Below are positions 1 through 8,993 of a stretch of 64,000 bases of DNA, in pieces. Numbering within the stretch: position 1 is the first letter of the stretch; each line of letters starts with the position of its first letter. A program made the translations under genes and the position numbers. The notes under the pieces are model-generated. The model was given only the letters and a program-made list of their open reading frames with translations, was not told where the DNA came from and ran no database searches. Source of the stretch: Verrucomicrobiia bacterium. Lineage in GTDB: Bacteria; Verrucomicrobiota; Verrucomicrobiia; Limisphaerales; JAEYXS01. Where the stretch lies: contig DASWYF010000049.1 in the NCBI GenBank assembly GCA_036405135.1, positions 62,001 to 126,000 on the forward strand. Reading direction: 5' to 3'.

Positions 1-2
1 AC

Positions 3-689
3 GGCATCATCATCAGCTGCTCAGACGCGATCAAACTCACCGACGCCATCAACAAAGCCGTAAAGAACGGCGTGCCCGTGCTGACCTTCTCCGGCGATGC
101 CCCGAACAGCCAGCGCTTCGTCTCTGTGGGTATCGATGACTTCGAATGCGGTAAGGCCACCTTTGAATCCCTCGCCAAATTGCTGAACGGTAAAGGCGTC
201 GTCGCCGCCATCGATGGCAACCCGAACGCCGCGAACCTCCAACAACGCGCCGCCGGTTTCCGCGCCGGTGCGAAGGCCTATCCCGGCATCCGCATCGTGG
301 ACATCTTCTATCATAAGGAAACGCCGCAAGACGCCGTCGCCCGCATCGAGCAAGTCATGCAGGCAAACCCGGACATCACCGGCTGGGGTTTCCTCGGCGG
401 CTGGCCGCTCTTCACGGATAACGCCCTGAAATGGCCCGCTGGCACCGTGAAATGCGTCTCCGTCGATGCCCTCCCGCAACAACTCGGCTACGTCCGCAGC
501 GGCCATGTGCAGCTACTCCTCGGCCAGGACGTCTACAACTACGGCTGGCGCTCCGTGGAACACCTCGTGAACAAACTGCACCTGAAGAAGAATCCCGCAA
601 AGGCCATCGACAACACCCAGCTCATGGAAGTGAAGAAAGAGAATGTAGAGCAAATCGCCAAGCAGTGGGAAAAGTGGCTGCCCAAGTGA
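3..689 (+). CDS. sugar ABC transporter substrate-binding protein (5' end outside window)
   Basis: The frame is open from base 3 to a TGA at 687-689, so the window edge removes the N-terminus, including any signal peptide; 228 residues remain. The visible part reads as the second half of a periplasmic binding protein of the RbsB/LacI-like fold (Peripla_BP_4): alternating strand/helix pattern, GVPVLTFSGDAP, GKGVVAAIDGNPNAANLQQRAAGF, a hinge-like WGFLGG stretch and a closing YNYGWRSVEHLVNKL helix. The family captures simple sugars in the periplasm for an ABC importer. No permease or ATPase gene follows, so any partners lie upstream of the window. A hairpin at 703-757 probably ends the transcript. 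The sugar cannot be told from sequence alone. Confidence 0.85.
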   Translation, partial: GIIISCSDAIKLTDAINKAVKNGVPVLTFSGDAPNSQRFVSVGIDDFECGKATFESLAKLLNGKGVVAAIDGNPNAANLQQRAAGFRAGAKAYPGIRIVDIFYHKETPQDAVARIEQVMQANPDITGWGFLGGWPLFTDNALKWPAGTVKCVSVDALPQQLGYVRSGHVQLLLGQDVYNYGWRSVEHLVNKLHLKKNPAKAIDNTQLMEVKKENVEQIAKQWEKWLPK

Positions 690-702
690 GGACTCGTTAA
701 AT

Positions 703-757
703 GGTTAAAATCGTTGAATCGTGAATCAATTCCACGGTTCAACGATTTAACGTTTTT
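703..757 (+). terminator. rho-independent terminator after the ABC binding protein
   Basis: Bases 705-723 and 732-750 form a nearly perfect 19-bp stem with an 8-base loop. The stem is followed by CGTTTTTAAC. It starts 16 bases after the stop codon of the substrate-binding protein gene. Confidence 0.7.
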
Positions 758-828
758 AACCTGCCAGCATCGGGAAGGCGGCGACGCTTGTAACCTTACA
801 TAGCGCTTCCTCGTCTGGCTCGTTAACC

Positions 829-1527
829 ATGAATGCAATGACCCGTTTTCTGGCACTGGCCATCACCGCCGCTTACACCCAGCTCCACGCCGCCGATCCC
901 AAGACCCTCATGACCGAGCGCGGCAAGCTGCTCCTCAGCGAAGATTTCTCCAAGCCCATCGCTGCCGCCAAGGCCGAGAAAGGCAAGCCTGCTGCTGCCG
1001 GTTGGCGTATGGCCAAAGGTAAATGGGAAACGGTGGATGGCGCCTTGAAAGGAATCGAACTCAAGGAAGACAAGCACGGCGCCGTCGCCCGTTATCCGTT
1101 GGAGTTCAAGGACGTGGTCATCCAATACGATGTGCGTGTGGATGGGTGCCGCATGACGACCCTCAGCATCAATGATACGAAAGAACACGTCTGCCGCGTG
1201 CTGATCAACAAAGACGGCTTCACAGCCCAGAAGGATGATCACGACCACGATGGCCCGGACAAGGCGTTGAAGTTCGGCACACAAAAGATCGAGATCAAAC
1301 CGGGCGATTGGAAAACTGTGGTGCTGGAAATTAAAGGGCAGGAGATGGTCGCCCATATCGATGGCAAGGCGATCGCGGGAGCGCATGAGTTGATCGCCAC
1401 CGCAAAAGCGAATCTGGGTTTCACCGTTGGCGGGGAGTCAGCTTCTTTCCGTAACTTGCGAGTCTGGGAGGCTTTGCCGAATGAAGGTTGGAGCAAGACC
1501 AAGGAGAAATTGACCACGGCAAAGTAG
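829..1527 (+). CDS. secreted DUF1080/LamG-like beta-sandwich protein
   Basis: 232 residues. The N-terminus has a short signal peptide (TRFLALAITAAYTQLHAA, cleavage near residue 22). The body reads like the concanavalin-like fold of DUF1080 (3-keto-disaccharide hydrolase) proteins: LLLSEDFSKP near the start, GWRMAKGKWETVDGALKG, then strands ending in SFRNLRVWEAL, where family members typically end. A histidine/aspartate-rich loop (QKDDHDHDGPDK) may bind metal. ATG 829 and ATG 838 are both possible starts. The gene stands alone on the plus strand. Enzyme activity is inferred only from the fold; no catalytic residue is assigned. Confidence 0.6.
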   Translation: MNAMTRFLALAITAAYTQLHAADPKTLMTERGKLLLSEDFSKPIAAAKAEKGKPAAAGWRMAKGKWETVDGALKGIELKEDKHGAVARYPLEFKDVVIQYDVRVDGCRMTTLSINDTKEHVCRVLINKDGFTAQKDDHDHDGPDKALKFGTQKIEIKPGDWKTVVLEIKGQEMVAHIDGKAIAGAHELIATAKANLGFTVGGESASFRNLRVWEALPNEGWSKTKEKLTTAK

Positions 1528-1600
1528 TCGATTGCGCTGACAGCCAAGAGCGGGTTGTCTTCGCAGGGCTGTTTTCTTCCTTTGGATTTAGCCTGGGTTT

Positions 1601-2941
1601 ATGGCTACAGTCTGGCCCGTGGCATCCAAGTCACCCAATAGCGGCAATAGTGGCGGCGGTAAAAAGAAGTCCGGCGGAGGTAGCATTATCTCCCGGATGT
1701 TCGTGCTGCTTGTATTGGCGATTGCGGGCTTGTGTGGCTGGTATTGGTGGCAATCGAACGATCCATTGCGAAAAGAGCCGCCTGTCATCGAAAAATATGT
1801 CGATGTAGATGCCATCAAGCGCGCTCCCGGTGTCTTGCTCTCCAATGAGAACTGGCAAGCCGTCTCCAACCGTGTCGCCACGAACCTCCCTTGGGCAGAT
1901 GCAAAGACGAACAACTCTGCCACGCCGACGAATCAACCGGTTCGAGTATCGACCAATCAAATTGTCCGATCTCCTATCACCAATCAGGTCACCCGTCCAA
2001 CGACCAACCAGACCGTTGTTCCTCCGGCCATCCCCATTGTCACCAGCAATAGCACTCCGGTCACTAACATGGTGGTGGAAGGAGCGCGTCCTGTGCAGAC
2101 GACGTTGGAGGCGCAAGTTGCCTTGGCGCGACTTGGTTTTTCACCTGGCTCGGTTGATGGCACGACCGGTTATCAAACACGGGCGGCCATCCGTGGCTTC
2201 CAGCAGCGCAATGGCATTCCGCAAAGCGGGGAACTCGATGCGGCCACCAAGAATGCATTGCAGATCAAGCTGCCGCTTTACACGAACTATACCGTCACCA
2301 GCGAGGACATCGGTGGTCTACGGGCGTTGAGCAAGACATGGCTCGGCAAATCACAGCAGGACAAGCTGGGCTATGAGACGGTGCTGGAACTCGTAGCGGA
2401 GAAGTTTCAATCCTATCCCTCGCTCATCAAGCAGTTGAACCAAGGGGTGAATTGGGATGATGTGTCGGCGGGTACGGTGTTGACTGTGCCGAATATTACT
2501 CCGCCCAAACCGGCTGGTCGTGCGGCGTATGTCAGCATCTTGCTCTCAGCGCGGCTCATGCAGGTATTTGATCAGAAGGACCGGCTCATCGCGCAGTTCC
2601 CGTGCAGCATCGCGCAAAAGGTGGATAAGCGCCCCATCGGTGTGGTGCGCGTGAAGACAGCGGCGGAGAATCCGAATTACCGTTTCAATCCGGAGATTTT
2701 CCCTGAATCTGAAGAGGCTAAGAAGATCGGCAAGCCGCTCATGATCCAGCCGGGTCCGAATAATCCCGTGGGTGTCGCTTGGATCGGCCTCGATAAGCCG
2801 GGCTATGGCATCCACGGCACGCCTTCGCCGGAAGCAGTGGGGAAGACGGAGTCGCATGGGTGCTTCCGTTTGGCGAACTGGAACGCGGCTTATTTGATCA
2901 AGATGATCTGGGTGGACATGCCGGTGTATGTGGAACCGTAG
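1601..2941 (+). CDS. L,D-transpeptidase (YkuD) with PG-binding and LysM-like domains
   Basis: 446 residues. A Gly/Ser/Lys-rich cytoplasmic tail (1-32) precedes one membrane helix (33-50, FVLLVLAIAGLCGWYWW), then a Thr/Asn/Pro-rich linker. A PG_binding_1 domain follows (about 165-222, with LARLGFSPGSVDG and AIRGFQQRNGIPQSGELD), then a LysM-like stretch (about 230-300), then the YkuD domain (about 308-446). The catalytic signature is present as GIHGTPSPEAVG followed by SHGCFRL, Cys being the nucleophile. The family makes 3-3 peptidoglycan crosslinks or attaches proteins to the wall in the periplasm. The start ATG 1601 lacks a clear ribosome site; an ATG at 1698 would begin at the membrane helix and is an alternative. 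Confidence 0.88.
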   Translation: MATVWPVASKSPNSGNSGGGKKKSGGGSIISRMFVLLVLAIAGLCGWYWWQSNDPLRKEPPVIEKYVDVDAIKRAPGVLLSNENWQAVSNRVATNLPWADAKTNNSATPTNQPVRVSTNQIVRSPITNQVTRPTTNQTVVPPAIPIVTSNSTPVTNMVVEGARPVQTTLEAQVALARLGFSPGSVDGTTGYQTRAAIRGFQQRNGIPQSGELDAATKNALQIKLPLYTNYTVTSEDIGGLRALSKTWLGKSQQDKLGYETVLELVAEKFQSYPSLIKQLNQGVNWDDVSAGTVLTVPNITPPKPAGRAAYVSILLSARLMQVFDQKDRLIAQFPCSIAQKVDKRPIGVVRVKTAAENPNYRFNPEIFPESEEAKKIGKPLMIQPGPNNPVGVAWIGLDKPGYGIHGTPSPEAVGKTESHGCFRLANWNAAYLIKMIWVDMPVYVEP

Positions 2942-2999
2942 GATGGAATGCAGAATTAAGAGGGGAGAATGAAGAAAGGGGAGGGTGTGCGTTTGCAGT

Positions 3000-3150
3000 G
3001 GAGCGCGGACTTTAGTCCGCTTAAACATGCATAAGCAAAAGCAGCTTGGGAAAACGGTTAGATTTGGCGAACAAGGAAGTTTTCGAGAGTCTCGATATTA
3101 TTCTCCCGCCAATATTGACGGATATTTAGGCGGACTAAAGTCCGCGCTCC
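3000..3150. repeat. REP-like element with terminal inverted palindromes, family GGAGCGCGG...CCGCTT
   Basis: Left arm 3000-3029 and right arm 3122-3150 are inverted copies of one another, about 27 of 30 bases matching. Each arm itself holds a palindrome (GCGGACTTTAGTCCGC). The 92-base interior has no gene. The right arm touches the stop codon of the mobA-like gene (3150-3152), so the element also forms its 3' untranslated end. A related pair sits at 44245-44381. Confidence 0.8.
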
Positions 3151-3701
3151 TATCGCTTCGTGAGTCGTTTGGCTTCTTCCAATGCTTCCGGTGTGTTCAC
3201 GTTCATGAACTCGTGAATCCGTTTCTCCGGGACATCCATCATATCTGCTTTCAACACCTTCGCGAGGGCTTGCAGGGAGTAGCGGCCTTGGGCGCGTTGT
3301 TGTTCCACGATTTCCAGAGTCTCAGCGCAAAGCACAAAAGGGAATCCAGCGAACTCTTCCTGCTGTGTGAAAACCGCTTTCGCTCCCGTTTGCTTCTGCA
3401 CGCGCACCAATTTCTTGATCCACGTCGATGAGATGAACGGCATGTCACACGAGAGGAATACCAATGTTTCCGCTCGGCTTTGCTTTAACGCCGTGAGGAT
3501 ACCGCCGAGGGGGCCGCAGCGTTCTACGACATCCTTGCGAATTACTTTCACGTGCCAATCTGTTGCGTCTGCCGCTGCTTTCACATGACCGAGCAGGGTG
3601 CGGCGTCCCAAGCGCACCTGCGCCTTGTCGCACCCCATGCGCGTGCTGAGACCGCCTGCGAGAATCACTACCGTTGGATTGGATGGATGTGCTGCGGCCA
3701 C
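3150..3701 (-). CDS. mobA: molybdenum cofactor guanylyltransferase-like NTP transferase (MobA family)
   Basis: 183 residues from a GTG at 3701. The N-terminal nucleotide-binding signature is clear: VVILAGGLSTRMGCDKAQVRLG (LAGGxSxRMGxDK), followed by GPLGGILTAL and FLSCDMPFI, the metal-binding Asp region of MobA. Length fits the family (about 190). MobA joins GMP to molybdopterin in the cytoplasm to make the guanine dinucleotide cofactor. Related IspD/GlmU-like nucleotidyltransferases are the alternative, but SCDMPF and GPLGG favour MobA. It lies only 13 bases downstream of tRNA-Phe on the same strand and may share its transcript. No other molybdenum gene is in the window, so substrate assignment is from family only. 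Confidence 0.75.
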   Translation of the reverse strand: MAAAHPSNPTVVILAGGLSTRMGCDKAQVRLGRRTLLGHVKAAADATDWHVKVIRKDVVERCGPLGGILTALKQSRAETLVFLSCDMPFISSTWIKKLVRVQKQTGAKAVFTQQEEFAGFPFVLCAETLEIVEQQRAQGRYSLQALAKVLKADMMDVPEKRIHEFMNVNTPEALEEAKRLTKR

Positions 3702-3714
3702 TATTGAGAAAAAG

Positions 3715-3790
3715 TGGTGGCTGGAGCCGGAATCGAACCGGCGACACGAGGATTTTCAATCCTCTGCTCTACCAACTGAGCTATCCAGCC
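3715..3790 (-). tRNA. tRNA-Phe (anticodon GAA)
   Basis: Read on the minus strand, the sequence folds as a 76-base cloverleaf. The 7-bp acceptor stem pairs GGCTGGA with TCCAGCC. The D-arm contains AGCTCAGTTGGTAGAGC, the anticodon loop is TTGAAAA with GAA, and the T-arm contains GGTTCGATTCC. The CCA end is encoded at 3715-3717. Confidence 0.97.
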
Positions 3791-3873
3791 AAGTTATCGA
3801 AGGGCCGCAATTCAACTTGGCGACACCCGGTTTGGCAAGGCATATTTACAGGAATTTCACGCACCGGAAAATC

Positions 3874-5100
3874 ATGAATTTTGAGCCCATGAACCCCGTT
3901 TCGCGTCGGCAGTTCCTTGCCCGCACGGCTTTGGCTGCTGCCAGCACCGCCATTCTCACCGGTTGCCAGACGGTGGCCCCCAAAGCTTCACTGGCCAAGA
4001 CGGGCAAACTTCGCGCCGTGGTCATAGGTCACACGGGCAAAGGCAATTACGGCCATGGCATGGATACGGTGATGGTCGGTCATCCTGAAGTGGAACTGGT
4101 GGCGGTGGCGGATGCGAATGCCGATGGCCTGAAGAAAGCCCAGGCAAAACTCAAGGCACCCAAGGCCTACGCGAGCTATCACGAGATGCTCGAGAAAGAG
4201 AAGCCGGATCTCGTGAGCATCGCCACACGCTGGACGGTGGAACATAAAGACATGGCGCTCGCAGCGATCAAAGCAGGTGCGCACATCTATACTGAGAAAC
4301 CTTTCACTACTGATCTTGCAGAAGCGGATGCGATTCTCGCGGCGGCGAAGAAAGCGGGTATCAAGATCGCGGTGGCGCATCAGATGCATGTGGCGCAGAA
4401 CATCGCGTATCTGAAAGGGGAGTTGGAGAAAGGTCTTATCGGCGATTTGCTCGAAATCCGTGCGAATGGCAAGCAGGACAAGCGTGCTGGCGGTGAGGAT
4501 ATGCTGGTGCTGGGCACGCATCTCTTCGATCTCATGCGCATCTTCGCCGGTAATGCCGAGTGGTGTACGGCTCGCGTGCAGACCCAAGGCCGTGACATCA
4601 CGATCAAGGATGCGCGTAAGGCGACGGAAGGCATCGGTCTTGTCGCCGGTGAAGATATTTATGCGCAATTCGGTTTCGCGAAAGGTGTGAACGGGTTGTT
4701 CGTTTCGCGTGAAGAGAATGCCACGGTGGCGGGCGGTTGGGGATTAGAACTCATCGGCAGCAAGGGGATGGTGAAGATACAGGCGAACATCCCGCCCCGC
4801 ATCTTTTTACTGAAACCTGGTGCATGGTCCGAGCGCGGCCAGGCCAATGCGTGGGAGCGGGTGCCGGGTGATCCATTGACGGGCGTGCCGGAAAGCCAAC
4901 ACAACACCACAGCGGGCAATCGCGTGCTGTTGGATAGCCTCATCACGGCTGCACGCACGGGTTGGGAACCGGCGTGCAATGGTTACGACGGCATGAAGGC
5001 AGTGGAGATGGTGATGGCCGTTTATCAATCCGCCTTAGCGAAACGGCGGGTGTCGTTACCGCTGAAAGATCGCCGTCATCCTTTGAGTTCCGGGGCATAG
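3874..5100 (+). CDS. Tat-exported Gfo/Idh/MocA family oxidoreductase
   Basis: 408 residues. The twin-arginine signal (SRRQFLARTALAAASTA) ends in a lipobox-like LTGC, so a periplasmic lipoprotein is likely. The N-terminal Rossmann domain has a GHTGKGNYGHG nucleotide loop and VELVAVADAN. The family motif YTEKPFTTD carries the conserved EKP lysine, and the C-terminal GFO_IDH_MocA sheet follows. Such enzymes oxidise or reduce sugars and inositols with tightly bound NAD(P). The open frame runs back through the tRNA gene, so the start was set at ATG 3874 (GGAAAA just upstream); ATG 3889 is an alternative. The substrate is unknown. Confidence 0.88.
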   Translation: MNFEPMNPVSRRQFLARTALAAASTAILTGCQTVAPKASLAKTGKLRAVVIGHTGKGNYGHGMDTVMVGHPEVELVAVADANADGLKKAQAKLKAPKAYASYHEMLEKEKPDLVSIATRWTVEHKDMALAAIKAGAHIYTEKPFTTDLAEADAILAAAKKAGIKIAVAHQMHVAQNIAYLKGELEKGLIGDLLEIRANGKQDKRAGGEDMLVLGTHLFDLMRIFAGNAEWCTARVQTQGRDITIKDARKATEGIGLVAGEDIYAQFGFAKGVNGLFVSREENATVAGGWGLELIGSKGMVKIQANIPPRIFLLKPGAWSERGQANAWERVPGDPLTGVPESQHNTTAGNRVLLDSLITAARTGWEPACNGYDGMKAVEMVMAVYQSALAKRRVSLPLKDRRHPLSSGA

Positions 5101-5148
5101 AAGCCGTATGGGGTTGAAACTCTTTCGCATCCTCGGTTAACTCTTTTT

Positions 5149-6219
5149 ATGCACCATACGAAATCGCTCGCACTCGCTTTGGCCATCACCGGCTCTTCTG
5201 TCGTTTCCACTTTTGCCGGAGTAGCGGACAAGACGTTGGATTTTTACTGGATCGATTCCGAGGGCGGCGGTTCCACGCTTATCGTGACGCCAGCGGGTGA
5301 ATCGTTGTTGATTGATAGCGGCAATCCGGGTGGCCGCGATTCTGCACGCATCATCAAGGTGGCGAAGGAAGTGGCTGGGTTGAAGAAGATCGACAACTTG
5401 CTGACGACGCATTTTCACATCGATCACTTTGGTGGCGCGGCGGAGGTGGCGCAGCAAATTCCTTTTGGCACGATTTGGGATAAGGGTATCCCCGAGGTGA
5501 ATCCGGATAATAATCCTCGTGACACGCGTTTCCCGCTGATGATCAAGCCGTATAAGGACATCCCGGCTGAGCGCAAAGTGATCCGCCCGGATGACACGAT
5601 CCCATTCAAGGCGAGCGCGGACGCATCAGTGGCGAAGCTCAATGTTCGTTGCTTGGTGGCGCATCAGCTTTTCACGGGCAAGAAACCGCAAGGCAAAAAT
5701 AGCCAGTGCGAAGGCATCACGTTGAAGGACAAAGACCGGAGCGATAATGCGAACAGCGTGGTGACATTGGTAGAGTTCGGCGGGTTCCGTTTCTTCAATG
5801 GTGGTGATCTCACTTGGAATGTGGAAGGGGAGCTGGTCTGCCCGATCAATCTCGCGGGCGTGGTGGATGTGTATCAGGTGAATCATCACGGTCTCGATGT
5901 GAGCAACAATCCTCTGCTTATCAAGAGCCTGTCGCCAACGGTTTCTGTGATGAATAATGGCGCGACTAAGGGGTGCGGACCGGAGACGTTTGGCACACTC
6001 AAGTCCACACCTTCCATCAAGGCGATGTATCAGTTGCACCGGAATGAACGCGCTGACGGCAGTTCAAATAACACGGTGAAGGAGCACATCGCGAATCATA
6101 CGGAGAAGGATTGCGCGGCACATTACATCAAGATGTCCGTGGCGCCGGATGGCAAGAGCTACACGATCAGCATCCCGTCCAGCGGCCACAAACAGACGTT
6201 TGAGACGAAGGGGAAGTGA
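5149..6219 (+). CDS. secreted metallo-beta-lactamase-fold hydrolase
   Basis: 356 residues with a signal peptide ([18 protein letters not shown]). The metallo-beta-lactamase fold is shown by [12 protein letters not shown], then [11 protein letters not shown] (HxHxDH metal motif), [11 protein letters not shown] and [12 protein letters not shown] as later metal ligands. The arrangement resembles the ComEC/Rec2-type subgroup of beta-lactamase-fold proteins, which are often found as stand-alone exported hydrolases. It probably binds two zinc ions in the periplasm. The substrate is not evident. The gene follows the oxidoreductase by 48 bases and may be cotranscribed; a terminator hairpin lies at 6254-6298. 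Confidence 0.85.
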   Translation: MHHTKSLALALAITGSSVVSTFAGVADKTLDFYWIDSEGGGSTLIVTPAGESLLIDSGNPGGRDSARIIKVAKEVAGLKKIDNLLTTHFHIDHFGGAAEVAQQIPFGTIWDKGIPEVNPDNNPRDTRFPLMIKPYKDIPAERKVIRPDDTIPFKASADASVAKLNVRCLVAHQLFTGKKPQGKNSQCEGITLKDKDRSDNANSVVTLVEFGGFRFFNGGDLTWNVEGELVCPINLAGVVDVYQVNHHGLDVSNNPLLIKSLSPTVSVMNNGATKGCGPETFGTLKSTPSIKAMYQLHRNERADGSSNNTVKEHIANHTEKDCAAHYIKMSVAPDGKSYTISIPSSGHKQTFETKGK

Positions 6220-6253
6220 GCGGATTTACGATTTCTTGAATTACGATTTACGA

Positions 6254-6298
6254 GGTTGTTGCACAGAGTTGATTGATTCTGCGCAACAACCTTTTGTT
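6254..6298 (+). terminator. rho-independent terminator of the beta-lactamase-fold gene
   Basis: GGTTGTTGCACAG (6254-6266) pairs with CTGCGCAACAACC (6279-6291) with one mismatch. A CTTTTGTTT tract follows. It sits between two convergent genes. Confidence 0.8.
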
Positions 6299-6313
6299 TC
6301 CAAAAACAGCGTT

Positions 6314-7957
6314 TTAAAACTCCGGCGGACCGTTCGGAGTTTTGTTCACGTCATACCAAAACTCTGGTTGGCCGGGGAGGAAATCGACGACTTGCTTCTG
6401 CGTGCGGAGTTTCTCCTGCAACTTCGGCAGATCCACTTCATGGACAGTTTGCTTCGCCTTTGCCGCCATGGCTGCCGCTACGCCACAAGCGTGGCCGGAG
6501 ATCATCCACACGCTCTCCAAACGATAGGAACAGAAGGCGACGTGCGTGAAGCTGGCGGCTCCGGGCACGAGGAGGTTTTCACATTCGGCTTTCTTTGGTG
6601 TGAAAGCACGATAAGGCATCTGATAGGCACGGCTCACACGCCAGATGCGGCCCTCATTCACGAACTCCGTAGGTGACAGCGCCACCCGTTGCACGTGATG
6701 GCTGTCGATGAAATGGCTGCTGAGGCCGATGCTGTCCGGCTTGCGGCGATCCGTCTGCACATCTTTCTGCGTGACGATGTATTCGCCGCGCATGCGGCGC
6801 GCCTCGCGCACGTAGAGTTCATACGGCAGGTTGCCGTTGTCCTTGAACTCATCGTTGTGCAGGCCCCATGACTTCATCTCGGTGCGGACGTTCTCCGGCA
6901 CGCTCACGTCATTCGCGAGGAAGTGGAGCAGGCCGAGGGTGTAATCCCAATGGTCTTCGATGATCTTCTCGCGCTTGGGGTAATCGGCGTCCGGGTAATC
7001 GAACTGGCCGCCGAAGTGACCGATGGAAAAGATGGCGGCCTGCTTGTTGTTCACCTCATACTTGCCGTTGCGACGGGCGTAGAAATCCAGCAGATCGGTC
7101 AGCTTCACGGCTTCTTTGCGACCGGTCTTTTCCTTCAGCCAGTTCTCCAGCAGGCGATAGCGTTTCGGATCGTAATGCTTCGGTGCGGGAATGGGCACTT
7201 GCAAAGCCGGGTCTTTCGCGAAGCAGAGGCGGAAGTTGTAGTTCATCGGTGAACGATGCGCGTCACCTTCCTTCAAGTCCTTTGCCCACGCGCTGATGCC
7301 GGGGAGCAATTTACCTTTCTCATCCACCGTAGCGGCTTTGCGCACAACTTTATCGAAGCGTATGCCTGCTGCTTCTTCGCCGAACTCGGCTTTGCTTTCG
7401 CGGCCGATGGAATACTTCACGCCCGCACGAGACATGAGATCGCCCTCGTAACTGGCATCGATGAAGACTTTCGCCGTGATCTTCTTGCGGTCGCTCAAGG
7501 TGATGCTGCGGATCTGGCCGCGCTTCTTATCCACCTTCTCCACGCGTTGGCCGTAGAGGATGGGCACCTTGGCCTCGGCCAGCATTTCCAGTTTCACTTT
7601 CTCCGCCACAGAGGATTCGAAGTAATACTCGGGCTTGTTCGTGCCGTAATGTTTACCAAGGCGTTCGTAAAATTCCTGAGCGAGTCCGCCAATCGTCCAC
7701 TTGAGCATGTGCTCCGTCTCAGCGGTGTTGATGCCGCTGGTGCTCAGGCCGCCGACGTGTTTGGTCGGCTCGATGAGCAAAACGCTCGCGCCTTCACGGG
7801 CGGCGGCGATGGCGGCAGCGAAACCGCAAGGGACACCGCTATAGACGACGACATCGTAGCTCTTCGCGAGGTCGGCGGCGGAGAGGAGTGATTCGCTGGC
7901 GAGCAACGTGCCGATGGTGGCGGCGCTGGAGACTTGGATGAACTGGCGGCGATTCAT
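6314..7957 (-). CDS. secreted FAD-dependent oxidoreductase (FAD_oxidored family)
   Basis: 547 residues. The N-terminus MNRRQFIQVSSAATIG looks like a Tat signal, fitting export of a folded flavoprotein. The dinucleotide fold has YDVVVYSGVPCGFAAAIAA, VLLIEPTKHVGGLSTSG and later VFIDASYEGDLMSRAG, all typical of FAD_oxidored (PF12831) proteins common in planctomycetes and verrucomicrobia. The C-terminal half carries the REARRMRGEY and LESVWMISGHACG blocks of the family. A second member lies at 36702-38435. The gene begins 16 bases after the LamG gene (7974-8963), so the two probably form an operon. The substrate is unknown; carbohydrate oxidation is a guess from context. Confidence 0.85.
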   Translation of the reverse strand: MNRRQFIQVSSAATIGTLLASESLLSAADLAKSYDVVVYSGVPCGFAAAIAAAREGASVLLIEPTKHVGGLSTSGINTAETEHMLKWTIGGLAQEFYERLGKHYGTNKPEYYFESSVAEKVKLEMLAEAKVPILYGQRVEKVDKKRGQIRSITLSDRKKITAKVFIDASYEGDLMSRAGVKYSIGRESKAEFGEEAAGIRFDKVVRKAATVDEKGKLLPGISAWAKDLKEGDAHRSPMNYNFRLCFAKDPALQVPIPAPKHYDPKRYRLLENWLKEKTGRKEAVKLTDLLDFYARRNGKYEVNNKQAAIFSIGHFGGQFDYPDADYPKREKIIEDHWDYTLGLLHFLANDVSVPENVRTEMKSWGLHNDEFKDNGNLPYELYVREARRMRGEYIVTQKDVQTDRRKPDSIGLSSHFIDSHHVQRVALSPTEFVNEGRIWRVSRAYQMPYRAFTPKKAECENLLVPGAASFTHVAFCSYRLESVWMISGHACGVAAAMAAKAKQTVHEVDLPKLQEKLRTQKQVVDFLPGQPEFWYDVNKTPNGPPEF

Positions 7958-7973
7958 GAGATATGGCTTAAGA

Positions 7974-8963
7974 TTACTTGTTCAACGCGTTCACATTCGC
8001 GGCATCATGCAGCTTTTTCATTTCCTCATCGGTCAGGGCGCGGTTGAAGACGGCGAGGCCGCCGAATTTGCCGATGGTCGCTTCGCCGAGCATGGAGCCG
8101 ACGGCGTAGCGTGCGCCCACAGTGAAGTCCGCACCACCGATGCGGTTCTTATGCTTTTCGGGATCGTAACTGAAGATGCCGCGACCGTGGTAATACGGGT
8201 TCATGCCGCGGTCTTTGCCATCGGGGCCTTCCTTGGTGAAGTAAGGATCGGTGCGTTTGTGCTTCACGGGATCGAGTTCCATCTTGTCCAGCACGCCGTT
8301 GATGTAGGCGCGGATGTATTTGCCATCGTAGGTGAAGGCGAGCGTGCACCATTGGTTCGTGGGCACTTCACTCTTCGTGGCGGCGTAATCGGCGCACCAA
8401 GGAAAGGCGCTGCCATCCGCACGACGCGTCACGCCGCCTTCACTGGAGATGTGCGGGACGAGTTTGTTCGGGCCGCCGTAGGTGGGCATGTTCATGAGCA
8501 GGGAATACTGGCGCGTGCCGGTATCGTCATTCGCGCCTTTGCCCTCACTCCACATGCCCGCGATAGTGCGGCTCTGCTTGAGATTCTGGATATTCACGAC
8601 CGCGAACATGCTCACCTCAGCACCCGGTCCGCCGATGTTCAGATCGCCCGTCTCAGCATAGGGAATGGAGAAATACTGTTTCCCATTCAAGTCAGCGGCA
8701 TAACCCGAGAAAGGCCCGCCTTCCACGCGGGCGATCGGCGTGCCGACTTCTTTCATCGGGTGCTTTTCCTTCGTGCCAGTGGAAACGCGCGGTTGCCCGG
8801 CTTCCTCGCCAAAGGTCCAGAAGGCGACGAGGTTGGGAGTGTTTTGAACTGCTTTGATATCGCCGGGTGGTTTTTCGGCAGCAAAAATTTTAGTGATCGG
8901 GCTGCACAACAAACAGAAAAGAACTAGTGCCGGTGTGTTGATACTCAAGATGGAGTTTTTCAT
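7974..8963 (-). CDS. secreted LamG (concanavalin-like) domain protein
   Basis: 329 residues with a hydrophobic signal segment ([16 protein letters not shown]). The body matches the LamG/laminin-G-like pattern: [12 protein letters not shown] at the first strand, [38 protein letters not shown] and a closing [26 protein letters not shown], the usual C-terminal signature. LamG modules bind carbohydrates or proteins at the cell surface. It is the first gene of a probable two-gene unit with the FAD oxidoreductase. The proline/glycine-rich loop (about 150-220) is longer than in a minimal LamG domain. Confidence 0.8.
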   Translation of the reverse strand: MKNSILSINTPALVLFCLLCSPITKIFAAEKPPGDIKAVQNTPNLVAFWTFGEEAGQPRVSTGTKEKHPMKEVGTPIARVEGGPFSGYAADLNGKQYFSIPYAETGDLNIGGPGAEVSMFAVVNIQNLKQSRTIAGMWSEGKGANDDTGTRQYSLLMNMPTYGGPNKLVPHISSEGGVTRRADGSAFPWCADYAATKSEVPTNQWCTLAFTYDGKYIRAYINGVLDKMELDPVKHKRTDPYFTKEGPDGKDRGMNPYYHGRGIFSYDPEKHKNRIGGADFTVGARYAVGSMLGEATIGKFGGLAVFNRALTDEEMKKLHDAANVNALNK

Positions 8964-8993
8964 GTCAAAGTGGCTGTTTTTTTGAAATAGATT

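Noticed and set aside
3598-3873. N-terminal extension of the Gfo/Idh/MocA gene
   Set aside because: The open frame runs through mobA and the tRNA-Phe gene on the other strand; the Tat signal fixes the start at 3874.
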